DNA of 64,000 nucleotides from Branchiostoma floridae (taxonomy: Eukaryota > Chordata > Leptocardii > Amphioxiformes > Branchiostomatidae), in the NCBI RefSeq assembly GCF_000003815.2, contig NC_049983.1, forward strand, positions 2,703,007 through 2,767,006, in the 5' to 3' direction. The notes beneath the pieces are model-generated. The model saw only the letters and a list, made by a program, of their open reading frames with translations, had not been told where the DNA came from and did not search any database. Position numbers and translations under genes: made by a program. Shown here in pieces: positions 53,582 to 64,000 of this stretch (the stretch's first letter is position 1; every line of letters begins with the position of its first letter).

Positions 53582-54783
53582 ACAGCATTTCAATTGTATC
53601 TGGGGATGTTTCCACTGTTCTGAACTGTAGGACCATTTCTTCTGCATCCATTCCAATTCTCCTCTTCAGGTTGGAGGTCCTGGATCTCTGTTCTAGATTT
53701 CTGAGCTCAGAACTCCCAGGATCTTCATTGACCAAGGGGTGTTCCAAGATGGCTGCCGTGTCATCTGAGGTCAGCAGGTTGAAGCGGATGTTAGGGAGGA
53801 TGCTGGGTAGGTGGCGCAGTCTGTCCTCCCTGCTGTGCTGCACCCATCTCACCACAGCCTCCCACACTGTTGTCTCCACTTTAACATCCAGCTTGTCGTG
53901 GCTGATCATCTCAGTCAGCTGTTTAACACTAAGGCTGTAGAACTCCTTGGTGTGAGAAACCTCAGAAAAAAACCTGCAGATACACTGCAGACTACGGTTT
54001 CGAACAGCAACCATAGAGAAGAAATCTGCAAACTGGTACAGGTCCACGCAGGTGGAGCAATCCACGTTCATGGCCATGTAGTTGCGGCAGGTGTTTCTCA
54101 CATAGTCCAGCTGGAGGAGGTCAGCTGCCTGGTACAGGGGCTGTACTTTGTCCAGGGACACATGGAGGGTTCCCGAGTAGATGTAACTCAGGATCGCCTG
54201 ACATGCATCTGCATTTATACCCTGCAGGACAATATTCAAACTGTAAGCATCATCACATGAAGTACATCGAAGTTACGTACCAACACGTGTTAAGTTATTG
54301 TGACATGTACAGATTGGACTCGCCTTAAGCAAGCGAGCAATTGTTATTTTCATCTAAATTCTACTTGACAACAGCTGTCATGTCCCTTGCACCAAGCATG
54401 ACTAATCGTACAGCCACAACAAAGAGCAAAGCATCTTCCTAAAAAAATGGGGATGTTGTTTTGTTCTTTGCAGGAATATGATGAACTTCTGTCTAACTCA
54501 CCCCAAAGGCTATTAGTTTAGAAATTGACCCATTTTTCCTCAAGAGAATAATCAATTCCTTTACATGCTAAATCCCCATGATTACCTTTGGGGCTCAGAT
54601 AAGGTTGTTCGCTGAGGTAGCCCAACCCACTAGCCTGCCCGACGTTTTTCGGAAACCCTTTAGAAGTTGATGGGGGCAAACAAAGGATTTCTCCCTTGTA
54701 TACATGTTCTCTATGATACGTTACATCTTTACAAATTCCGTGTTTCTAACCACACGTCACGCCAACCCTACCTGTAAAACAAC

Positions 54784-54847
54784 CCAAGACGAAAGCTATA
54801 GGCAAGAGTTTTTTGACACCATTGTTAACTTACAGAATGCTGGGGTA
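54784..54847. repeat. 64-bp inverted copy of BTB exon sequence
   Basis: 54784-54847 is the exact reverse complement of 55000-55063, which lies in the same exon of the broken Kelch gene, with 152 bases between. Next to it is a small palindromic stretch (ACGGTAACCGT, then CGACGGTAC). The intact sister gene has nothing at this point, so this is an insertion. Confidence 0.93.
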
Positions 54848-55116
54848 TGTTGTACCGTCGGTTTGACGGTTACCGTCTTCTGCCGGCTTTCCGCCATGTC
54901 ACTTGTAAACATGGCCCTGAAGTAGGGGCTGGCCGCGGACAGAACAAGTCGATGGCAGGGAAACTGGCGTGCCTCGACTTCAAGGACGACATCCTGTAGT
55001 ACCCCAGCATTCTGTAAGTTAACAATGGTGTCAAAAAACTCTTGCCTATAGCTTTCGTCTTGGTAGGAACGCGGGCGAACTGCTCTGGAGTGGTTTTCTT
55101 TCATGGTGGCAGCCAT

Positions 55117-56053
55117 GTTGATGATGATTTTCGTGGTACTGGACTGTTCCACTTAGAAATCGAGGGGGGTTCTTGAAATTTGCTTACGCACCGGACTGTC
55201 GTGTCAACATTGGATATCCAAATCAGTAACACCCCTGCAAACTACTCTGGTAATGAAAACGCAATGTTCACGTACATAAAATTAGTTAAACGTTTAATCA
55301 TATATAATACAATATGTGATAGTTGATGGTGTCCAGCGTAATGAGACAAATTACCAGAAACACCCTCCAGGTATAATTTTGGACTTCTAGGTTCATTCTG
55401 GACAAACCATAATAATTTGAATAATGATCATCCAAATGAATTAACATTTACAAGTATGGTATATTAAAGGTAATTTATGTGTATTGACTGCATTGTGGCA
55501 TTTGCCATGGTATCATGGGTTTCTATAGACACCATACGTTGCAGAAAAATTGAAAGTTTTCTACCAAAAGATTCAAAGATTTACATACATGTACATGCAA
55601 TACTAATAGCACATACTATAAGTGAAAGGTCTTAATTTTCTATTGACTTTTTTTATGTTAGTGGAGCGTGAAAAAAAAACTAATTTGAAGATCAATGTTG
55701 GGTGATCTCTGGCTTCAAGTTTGATAAATGACAATTGCAACGTGCATCAGCTGGAAATCATTGCCATTAGCAATGAATACATCTTTGCCAATAGAATAAA
55801 GAAATTTATATATTTTTTCTAGATTATAACGTTGGTGATGTGTTTCATATGTCTGAAAGTCATCTATTATGAAATCTGTGTATGATGGAATCAATAGATT
55901 ACACAATCACAGTTTAGAATATGCAGTTTAACAACTTTTATTTTGCTTCACTTCTTTAATACATGTACAGTTCTGATTTTCTTATATCATTTGCTGATGA
56001 CTTATGTATTCATCAACCTTGCAGCTAAAGATTGACCTTCTTAAGTACCTTCG
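55117..56053. other. Intergenic region between the two Kelch genes
   Basis: A/T-rich sequence between the start of the broken Kelch gene and the SINE near the stop of the intact one. It should include the broken gene's former promoter. No further feature is recognised. Confidence 0.5.
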
Positions 56054-56267
56054 GGGGTGTCTGTGTGGCGCAACGGCTAGAGCGTTGGAATCAGAATCAG
56101 TAGGTCCTGAGTTCAATACTCGCCATGCCCATGCCACCATGACGGTGGAGTGACGCCCACCGAGCCTCACGGCTAATCTGTCTAAAGGTGCCCAAAACAC
56201 CTACAGATTTGGTGCTGTTAGTGTGTCAACATCTGCACACTTGCCACTAATACTCATGAATTTATTT
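56054..56267 (+). mobile_element. tRNA-derived SINE, copy 2
   Basis: It is closely similar to the copy at 31950-32171 over the whole length, including the A-box-like TGGCGCAACGGCTAGAGCG and a B box (GGTCCTGAGTTCAATACTC). No clear target duplication is seen. It lies downstream of the intact Kelch gene. Confidence 0.85.
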
Positions 56268-56649
56268 CATTTATTCATTATTCTAAAGTACAACGCTTTC
56301 TTATAAATCTAACTCTAAGATAATCACATAGAACGAACTTTGTGACAAAGAACAGAAAACTAGTCAATATGTCAACATATAGTTTAGGATAAAGAATATC
56401 AGGCATCATGGCAAAATGTCCCTTCTCTTTCACCTTCTCTCTACTCCTAACGGTGTAAACCAATATAAATTTGGTGCTTAAACTTTAAGTAAAATGCCAC
56501 TTCGGCACTAAATGGTAAAGGATGCAAAGTAATAGAAAGCTTTTGTTAATGAAAGGGATCAAATTAAGCTCTAGTAGTACATGATCCTTGCAAAAAGTTT
56601 CACCCTAAAGCTAAGAGCTCTCCTGATAATACTGACAGTATCAGCCCTA

Positions 56650-59137
56650 TCAGCTTGTAGGGTTGTATACATACATACGTGCCACGGGTAGCGTAGAACC
56701 GCATATACCCCAAGGCCCATCTGGCAGGGTGAGCAAGTATTTCCAAGCTCCTTCAGACCTGTCATACACATAGATCTGCTCATTATGCAAGCATACATGC
56801 AGTTGGCCTTCAAGTACAAAGAGAGTGGGCTTTAGGTTTGGGCCTGACCACCCCGGAAGCTCACTCCAGCTATCTGCCTCAACGTCGTATACCGAAATCT
56901 TTCTGACAGCCGCGTCTGTGCAGAAGATTTCCGTTCCCATGGCAACGGCCGTACAGGGCTCAAGATTAGTGCTTGGCGGGGTTACCTTACACCAACTGTC
57001 CTGACTTGGGTCATAGCGATGCATTTCTGTGTTAGTGATGAGGTAGAGGTGCTTACCAGACGACACAGCCACATTGCAAGACTGCTTGTCAGCGCTAGGC
57101 TTCGAACAGTCCTGCCATTGGTCCGTGGAGTATTGGTACTTTTTCATCACCAATAAAATTCTTTTTTCTCTCGATTGCGATGTGACATGTACAGCGAGGT
57201 AATAGAGATGACCATCAACTTCAAGAAGATATTGAACAGGTTTACTTGAAGGTTTGCTTTGAGCTGCTCTTAGTCTTATGTGCTGACAGGGGGAGTGTTC
57301 CGGTTTCTCTCTGTGGAATGACGACTTCTTTTCCCACCAGTTTGCCAAATGGATGTACTGAAACAAGCCTAGCTCTTCACTTGACTCTTTGACCAATGTG
57401 TAAATGTCATTATTACAGGTAACTGTTGCTGTCAAGACCTTAAATCGGGTGCATACCTCCATCCTCATATCAAGGTACTCCATTCCGTAACTGTGCTTGA
57501 TGTACATTTTGGACCTGGGGTTGTAACAGAGCATTTGAGTTGTGTCTGTTCCAATTGTCCTGAAAAGCAGGAACATTTCCTGAGCATCCATCCCAATTCT
57601 CCTCTTTGGATTGGACGTCTTGGGCATCATAGCAAGATTGCTGACCTCAGAACTCCCAGAATTCTCCCTGACCATGGGATGTTGTAAGATGGCTGCCGTG
57701 TCATCTGAGGTCAGCAGGTTGAAGCGGATGTGAGGGAGGATGCTGGGTAGGTGTTGTAGTCTGTCCTCCCTGCTGTGCTGCACCCATCTCACAACAGCCT
57801 CCCACACAGTTTTCTCCTGTTTAACATCCAGCTTATCGTGGCTGATGATCCTAGTCAGCTGATTTACACTCAGGCTGTAGAATTCCTTGGTGTGAGAAAC
57901 CTCAGAAAAAAACCTGCAGATAAAATGCAGGCTACGGTTTCGAATAGCATCCATAGAGAAAAGATAAGCAACAGTGTCCATAGAGAAAAAATCAGCAAAT
58001 CGGTATAGGTCCACACAGTTGGAGCTATCTACATTCGTGACCATGTACTTTTTGCAAGCGATCTTCACATAGTCCAGTTGGAGGAGGTCGGCTGCCTGGT
58101 ACAGGGACTTCACTTTGTCCAGGGACACATAGATGGTTCCAGAGTAGAAGTAACTTAGGATCTCCTCAAACACATCTGCATCCATATCCTGCAGGAAAAT
58201 TTTCAAACTGTTACCACAAGCCTGACAAGCAATAGCATATTGAACAGTATAATATATACTAGGGGTGGGTATCAGTACAGAAAATTTAGGTACGGGTCTG
58301 GTTCAGGTTCCAACCTGATCCTGGACCTAATTGTCTGTGAAAAGTTGTAAATGGGCGATACTCAAAACAATGGTCCATTTTGCCACAAAGGAATGCAGTT
58401 TGGTACCCGGTGGTGTTTCCAACTTCCACTGGCTTCATGTAATCAACGCTAATTTTGACTGTAAAAACTTGGTAGAAATTACTATGAACTCTAGCCTACT
58501 TTGCTCGTTATTTTGTTAAACCTGAGTGAAGCATCAAAACACGTGAACAGAATTTTTAGTAAATTTACCTTCCATGATCCATCTACCTCACCCACAGACC
58601 TGTTACTTGCAATTTTTCCCCTTCACAAAGGAAATTCCATTACTGTACATGCTAAACCCCCATGCATACCATCTGGGTCCAGAGAGGTTGCGCACTGCGC
58701 TAGCCTAGCCCATTTTTTCCGGAAACCCAAAGTGGGGAGGGGGGCACACCACACAAAAGGTTTAAACGTTTGTTGCTTAATGTAAAGAATGGATACCCCT
58801 TGTTTTTCATGTTCTTTATGATACGTAGAATACATATAAGTTCCCTGTTTCCTCTATTCTAACCATACCATTCCAAACCTACCTGTAGAACCACCGTCTT
58901 CTGTCGACTTTCCGCCATGTCACTTGAAAACATGGCCCTGAAGTAGGGACAGCGAACGGACAGAACAAGCCGATGGCAGGGAAACCGCCGACCCTCGACC
59001 TCAATGACGACATCCTGCAGTACCCCATCCTTCTGTAATTCACCAATGTTGTCAAAGAAATAGACCCTATGGTCGACGTCTTTGAAAGGAAGCGGGCGAA
59101 CTCCTTTGTGTTGACTTTCTTGCTCCGCGGCAGCCAT
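56650..59137 (-). CDS. BTB-BACK-Kelch protein (KLHL family)
   Basis: Two coding exons, 59137-58883 and 58188-56650, join in phase 0 (CAG|GTAGG to CTGCAG|GAT) to give 597 residues, the usual KLHL size. Domains: BTB (about 15-140; GVLQDVVIEVEGRRFPCHRL, MAESRQKTV, LSYFYSGT), BACK (about 145-250; YRFADFFSM, VRWVQHSREDRLQHLPSILP, RFNLL) and Kelch repeats (about 290-597; MHRYDPSQDSWCK, YDVEADSWSELPG, YVYDRSEGAWKYL). KLHL proteins are typically substrate adaptors of Cullin-3 ubiquitin ligases through BTB/BACK, with the Kelch propeller binding the target. The substrate here is unknown. The frame is intact. The start is the first ATG of a MAAAEQES... N-terminus, alignable with the sister gene. It shares a head-to-head upstream region with the oxidoreductase gene. 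Confidence 0.9.
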
Positions 59138-59418
59138 GTTGATGGACTATTCCAACAGAAATGGGGGATATTCAACGAACATTTTTTCCCTCATAAACCC
59201 AACAATCGGATTGAAATATGCTTAATTAGACTTACATATGTTTTTTTTCCATTATGATATCTATGTAGTTTTGATAACGCCGAATAACATGAGCGAGTGA
59301 AATAAACAAGTCCCCCTGCAAACCACTGTGGCACAGTCCACTCAGCTGTAACCGCCACTTCCGGGTTCAGCAGTTCAGCAGGCAGGTCCAAGTCCAAAAG
59401 CTTCTGAACACACCGCAG
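59138..59418 (+). promoter_or_regulatory. Head-to-head intergenic region and probable 5' UTR exon
   Basis: Fewer than 300 bp separate the Kelch start codon (59137, minus) from a likely non-coding first exon of the oxidoreductase gene, which ends at 59418|GTGAGT. This suggests a shared bidirectional promoter. No TATA box is evident; the transcription starts are inferred only. Confidence 0.45.
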
Positions 59419-60029
59419 GTGAGTAAAAGTTTTGAAACCATATGAATCACAAATTAATGATACTTCTTTTTTCTTCTTCCTCTTAGGTAACTACCCTTTA
59501 AATTACCACAGGCCCCAAACTAAAGTTTTCTACAATTATGCATGCATGCAACGTTCTGTGCCCCAGCAGAAAATTATTCTTGTTCAAGTTGTTCAGTTAT
59601 TTTTCAGTTTGATGAGGTGAACCAAAGGTTTAACGTATGTGAGAAAAGTTACCGGGGATCAAGTTGTGATTCGAACTCTACGTCTGTTTAGTTTGTGTTG
59701 CCCTTCTGGCCTGTGGACTGTCATATAATTTTAGCCGATTTTTCTCCTATTGTTTGCAGAATTCCACTAGTGCACTAGCTTTAATTAAGATATTGTTGTA
59801 TTGTACAGATTCCTGGCACCAGATTCTTCACTTAATTTTGCTGAATTCCGCTATTCAATTTTTTTATTAAGATATTCTTGCCTTGTACAGATTCCTGGCA
59901 CCATTGAGATCCAATGTACCAGACCGATCTTTGTACAAATGTATAACCAGTTTGAATTGTTTTGTTTTGTTTTACTTTATTCTATTCTAGTTATGTTAGA
60001 TGTTATTTTGCCCACTGATCCATGCCCAG

Positions 60030-61389
60030 GGTGAAGTCATGGCTCCAGTCCGGGCCCTGATAGTCGGTGCAGGGAACAGAGGAGAGGTGTATTCAAGGTT
60101 CTCCCTCGACAACAGTGAGCGCTTTCAGGTGTGTTACATAACAACATGGAACAATCATCTGTATACAAAATGTACAACCATATCATCTCGACCTTCTATC
60201 TTGTATTCTGGTATATACAAACGGCTTATGTACTAGTAAGAAATGTCCCAGATTCAGAAGCATTATGTTTGAGGATAGTCACACCTCAGGAATGTTACAT
60301 TCTGCAGGTGTGACTCTCCTCAAACATGGAACCTCTGGCTTTATCGTTATGTGGAAGGTCACACTTATCAAAAAGAGTCGGGGTCCAACCAAGTGTGACT
60401 GGTTCAATTACTTTACAGTCCTGTCTTACGCAGCTTGTGCATGCCTATAGCTTCAGTACAAAACTGTTGGATTAGGCCTCAACTTCCCTCAAGGCGTTTT
60501 GCCAATTATGCATAACAAACAAAAGAGCTGACATCATTTGGAAATACTGCATGTGCATCAGCTCCCTCTACATTTTAAATCCTTATTTTCCATTTTCTTT
60601 TCTCCCAGCCTTTAGAGAACATGAAGTGATGTGTTCTTCGATCCTTTCCTCTTGCAGGTGGTTGGTGTTGCTGACCCGCGACTGTTCAGGTGCCAACGTT
60701 TCCAGCAGCAGTACAACATTCCTCAGGAGAATGTCTTCACAGGTAAACCACTTATCAAATTGTGTAATATCTGATTGAATTCAATATATTGATAAAAGTA
60801 GATCTATAAGATGGGAGATTTGTGATGACCAAGATGGATTCTCATGTAGGGTTTCTTCTTTGGATGACTTATAACTGTTCTAGGAAGAACTTAATATACA
60901 GTTATGTTTCTGGTGCCAGAACAAAAATATGGTGCTGTAAGTTTAAAACAAAGGCCTTCATGAAATAATGTTAGTTATGACTGTCAACTTCTGTGCACCT
61001 CCATTTGTCCAGACTGGCAGCAGGCTGCAGAGAGGGAGAAGTTTGCTGACTGTGTTGTCATAGCAACCCCAGACCAGCAGCACAAGGCTCCCGCCGTGAC
61101 GTTCGCTGACCGAGGCTACCACATACTTCTGGAGAAACCCATGGCAGTGCGTATATCTTAGTTTTTTGTACAGGAACAAAATAGTGGGGATAAAACAATC
61201 AGAGATGGAATACATCAGCCCTTACCCGTACTGCTTTGTGGCCATTCTAGCCATGCAGACAAAAATAGCAGCACTGGGAATGTATTTTGCAATGCTGCAT
61301 TGTGTATATTGGGGAGCTCTCACACGTACACACATGCACACACACAGTCACACACACACATGCATGTGTACACACATACACATGCATGT

Positions 61390-61430
<41 letters not shown>

Positions 61431-63206
61431 GGGATATACAGATATGTGTACACCATACCCAGTCACACATACCCACACTGCCACACAGGTTCATTCAGAT
61501 ACACACAGAGATTCAGATACGCACACAGACACACACACACACGCACACACACACACACATACATACACACGTCATATGCACAGGCATACATACACACACA
61601 GAGATATGCACACACATGCACACACATCAGAGATAGGACAGACAAGCCCCAAACAACATTTCACTGCCTTGAGGTGAAGTTAATTACCTAGTACTATTTC
61701 AAATAGCTGAAATGCTAGTTCACCTTTATCCTTTATCCATCAACTATAACTGTTATGGTTTGAAATTGCAAAACATATAAGAAATGTTGAAAATGTTGCA
61801 GTTTGTGAAATATGGTTACTGTTGCTGCTCCATGTCCAGGTTACAGAGTCAGACTGCCATGAGATAGTGTCAGCCTGTGAGAGGAACAACGTCATCCTGT
61901 CAGTGTGCCACATGAAATATTGTTACCGTTGCTCCTTACAGGTTACAGAGTCAGACTGCCATGAGATAGTGTCAGCCTGTGAGAGGAACAATGTCATCCT
62001 GTCAGTGTGCCACGTGAAATATTGTTACTGTTGCTCCTTACAGGTTACAGAGTCAGACTGCCGTGAGATAGTGTCAGCCTGTGAGAGAAACAACGTCATC
62101 CTGTCAGTGTGCCACGTGAAATATTGTTACTGTTACAGGTTACAGAGTCAGACTGCCGTGAGATCGTGTCAGCCTGTGAGAGAAACAACGTCATCCTGTC
62201 AGTGTGTCACGTGAAATATTGTTACCGTTGCTCCTTACAGGTTACAGAGTCAGACTGCCGTGAGATAGTGTCAGCCTGTGAGAGAAACAACGTCATCCTG
62301 TCAGTGTGTCACGTGAAATATTGTTACCGTTGCTCCTTACAGGTTACAGAGTCAGACTGCCGTGAGATAGTGTCAGCCTGTGAGAGAAACAACGTCATCC
62401 TGTCAGTGTGTCACGTGCTGAGGTACTATCCACCTGTCAGGAAGATCAAGGTCAGATAGCCTTCAATGTTGTTAAAATAATGACAGTTATTGCACGCTTG
62501 AATCGTTTAAATCCTTAAAGATTGAAAGGATCCCAGACACACTTAGGTGCAGTCCTTGGTTTTTATTCTTCTTTCTCTCTGTCCTCTCCACACACAACCT
62601 CCTTCTCCTAGGGTTGCTTCCAGACAGACTGACCCTGTCTCCCCCCTCCCCCTAATCTACTGGAATTCTCCATGCCAGGGATGATCCATTATACATGTTG
62701 GGGAAGGAAGGGAAGACCAACTCATGTCTGCATTTTTCTATAAACGTAAACCTTGGACCTAAAAGAGGATAAATGTGGACTGAAGGTGGACGTACTTGTG
62801 TCAGAGGGGCAGTTAGTCCCGGAGTAAGTCCACCCCATTTTGCCATGTTTGAGAACTGTTGGTGTTAGTTTTAGTTGACTATTATCCAGAGTAAGGCCTT
62901 TATGCAAATTTAGACAGTAAGTCCATCTTCAGTCCTCTCTGAGTAAGTCCATTTTCAGACTGCTAGACTTACTGTGGGTGAAAAGAAGACTATATGATCC
63001 ATTGTAAGTCATTCATAAGTCCAAGGTTTGAACTACTCACTATATAATTCTAAGTATACAACACATACATGTACAACAACAGTCTCTACTGTAAATTATC
63101 GTGTTTGGTCTGATGTTTGTCTTATTAAACATTATCCTGATTTTTGTAGGAACTGATTAACAGTGGAGCCATTGGAGATGTAGTTCACATCCAGCACATG
63201 GAACCA
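60030..63206 (+). CDS. Gfo/Idh/MocA-type NAD(P)-dependent oxidoreductase, 5' part
   Basis: Coding exons in phase: 60039-60128 (after acceptor 60029), 60658-60742, 61013-61146, then an exon ending 62450 with six possible starts (61840, 61942, 62044, 62139, 62241, 62343), and 63150-63206, with a GT donor after it. The rest is beyond the window. The N-terminus RALIVGAGNRGEVYSRF is a Rossmann dinucleotide site (GxGxRG). VVGVADP, VVIATPDQQHKAPAV and the active-site-type LLEKPMA are Gfo/Idh/MocA signatures, followed by ...SVCHVLRYYPPVRKIKELIN, then SGAIGDVVHIQH. Relatives oxidise or reduce sugars, inositols or similar polyols; the substrate is unknown. The simplest protein uses only the last acceptor (62343). 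Confidence 0.88.
61318..61640. repeat. (CA)n-rich microsatellite
   Basis: A long ACAC-rich tract with CATGCATGTG interruptions; the purest run is 61391-61424. It lies in the intron before the repeated oxidoreductase exon. The His/Thr-rich frames across it are not genes. Confidence 0.97.
61840..62450 (+). repeat. Six tandem copies of a splice acceptor plus exon start
   Basis: Unit starts at 61840, 61942, 62044, 62139, 62241 and 62343, giving spacings of 102, 102, 95, 102 and 102. Each unit holds about 69 bp of exon (VTESDC-H/R-EIVSACERNNV...SVCH) and about 33 bp resembling the upstream intron end, with polypyrimidine and TTACAG acceptor. Only the last copy continues into LRYYPPVRKIK and the real donor at 62450. 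Copies 1-3 read through into a frameshift because unit 3 lacks 7 bp; copies 4-6 read through in frame. Confidence 0.95.
62451..63149. other. Intron without recognised features
   Basis: Intron between the repeated exon and the next oxidoreductase exon. Several loosely repeated GTAAGTCCA phrases occur at 62820-63020 (GAGTAAGTCCA and similar), but no element is recognised. Confidence 0.5.
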
Positions 63207-63612
63207 GTGAGAACTATTTGGTTTTCATTTATAATAATAATGTAATATATGGTATCCTAAGCTTTTAGTTTTACCTTGAATAAGGTTTTAAATCATTTTC
63301 ACTTCTATAAAATATGATATTTAGTATGTGTGCAATAGCTTTCCATATGTACATAACTGTCATGTAGTATTACATGTAATGCTTAAGTTAACCTTTATCA
63401 TCTATATTTTCTGTTTCTAAAAACAAGGTATTTAGCAATAACAAGTTCGAAGATTGGGGGTTTCAAACTGCATTATTTTGAATCCACCAGTCATCGACTT
63501 GTTTTCCCTTGATATCTGTCTTTTTCAAATGAGATATATTTTGCTTAAATACCCCACAAATAAGATGAACTAAATGTTACGTGAGTGTGACTGACAGATT
63601 CCAAGTTTGTTT

Positions 63613-64000
63613 GATTGATTGACTGACTGACTGACTGACTGACTGACTGACTGACTGACTGACTGACTGACTAACTGACAGACAGACTACATGACTGACT
63701 GACTGACTGACTGACTGACTGACTGACTGAATAACTGACAGACTACATGACTGACTGACTGACTGACTGACTGACTGACTGACTGACTGACTGACTGACT
63801 AACTGACAGACAGACTACATGACTGACTGATTGACTGACTGACTGACTAACTGACAGACAGACTACATTACTGACTGACTGCCTGACTGCCTGACTGACT
63901 GACTGACTAACTGACAGACAGACTACATGACTGACTGACTGACTGACTGACTGACTGACTGACTAACTGACAGACAGACTACATGACTGACTGACTGACT
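63613..64000. repeat. (GACT)n tetranucleotide array with higher-order interruption
   Basis: Long GACT runs are interrupted regularly by AACTGACAGACAGACTACAT (variants at about 63672, 63733, 63801, 63849, 63909 and 63965). Thus a larger unit of variable length has itself been duplicated. The array runs off the window end, within an intron of the oxidoreductase gene. Confidence 0.97.

Larger units (their letters stand above)
50591..55116 (-). pseudogene. Broken BTB-BACK-Kelch gene
   Basis: Compared with the sister gene at 56650-59137. Exon 1 (55116-54772; MAATMKENHSRAV... then DVVLEVEARQFPCHRLVLSA) is the BTB start. Exon 2 (54221-53582) covers BTB end and BACK (SYIYSGTLHVSLDKVQPLYQ...VRWVQHSREDRLRHLPSILP). 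The Kelch part (51474-50591; NTEMHRYDPSQDRWCK, YDVEADSW) follows. Two lesions separate the pieces. An insertion of about 90 bp in exon 1, containing a 64-bp inverted copy of the same exon, introduces an in-frame TAG. A 2107-bp transposon sits inside what is one continuous exon in the sister gene. Removing the transposon with one copy of its 3-bp target duplication would restore the frame, so the second lesion is recent. The rest of the frame is undamaged. Intact family members are Cullin-3 ubiquitin-ligase adaptors. Confidence 0.85.

Noticed and set aside
61166-61691. His/Thr-rich frames
   Set aside because: CA dinucleotide repeat read as protein.
61822-62459. A repeat protein made of many VTESDC units
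   Set aside because: The units include intron ends with acceptor sites, and one 95-bp unit breaks the frame; tandem exon-start duplication explains it better.

Overview
This is a gene-poor, repeat-rich invertebrate chordate genomic window, most likely amphioxus (Branchiostoma). That is an inference: short exons with GT-AG introns, a Tie-type receptor gene, abundant small transposons and tRNA-derived SINEs, and three assembly gaps (11042-11141, 12242-12349, 34216-35016). No species-specific marker was tested.

Layout. 1-14700 is dominated by mobile DNA: a Helentron-type rolling-circle transposon on the minus strand (about 3475-10607; OTU protease/DUF6570 protein plus Rep-helicase-endonuclease protein), two minisatellites at its 3' side, a truncated non-LTR reverse transcriptase, and dispersed repeats. 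15150-27913 (minus) is an 8-exon gene for a secreted, probably GPI-anchored FG-GAP/VCBS-type protein of about 451 residues. 31620-49002 (plus) is a 26-exon receptor tyrosine kinase whose Ig, EGF and kinase sequences are Tie-like. It also carries two PAN/apple-like modules, calcium-binding EGF modules and a SAM domain between membrane and kinase. 50591-55116 (minus) is a BTB-BACK-Kelch gene broken by two lesions: a 2.1-kb transposon and a short inverted self-copy. 56650-59137 (minus) is its apparently intact sister gene. 59300-64000 (plus) is the 5' part of a Gfo/Idh/MocA-type oxidoreductase gene, head-to-head with the intact Kelch gene, with one exon start tandemly repeated six times. The window ends in a GACT tetranucleotide array.

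Exons were assembled by hand from GT-AG sites, preserved codon phase and protein-family similarity; every junction given keeps the reading frame. The genes show no common pathway. The most interesting items are the Tie-like receptor with PAN and SAM modules, the six tandem splice acceptors in the oxidoreductase gene, the 64-bp inverted self-copy inside a BTB exon, the 2-kb element with about 520-bp terminal inverted repeats and a 5-bp target duplication inside the receptor gene, and the Kelch-splitting transposon that carries seven perfect copies of an 18-bp motif.
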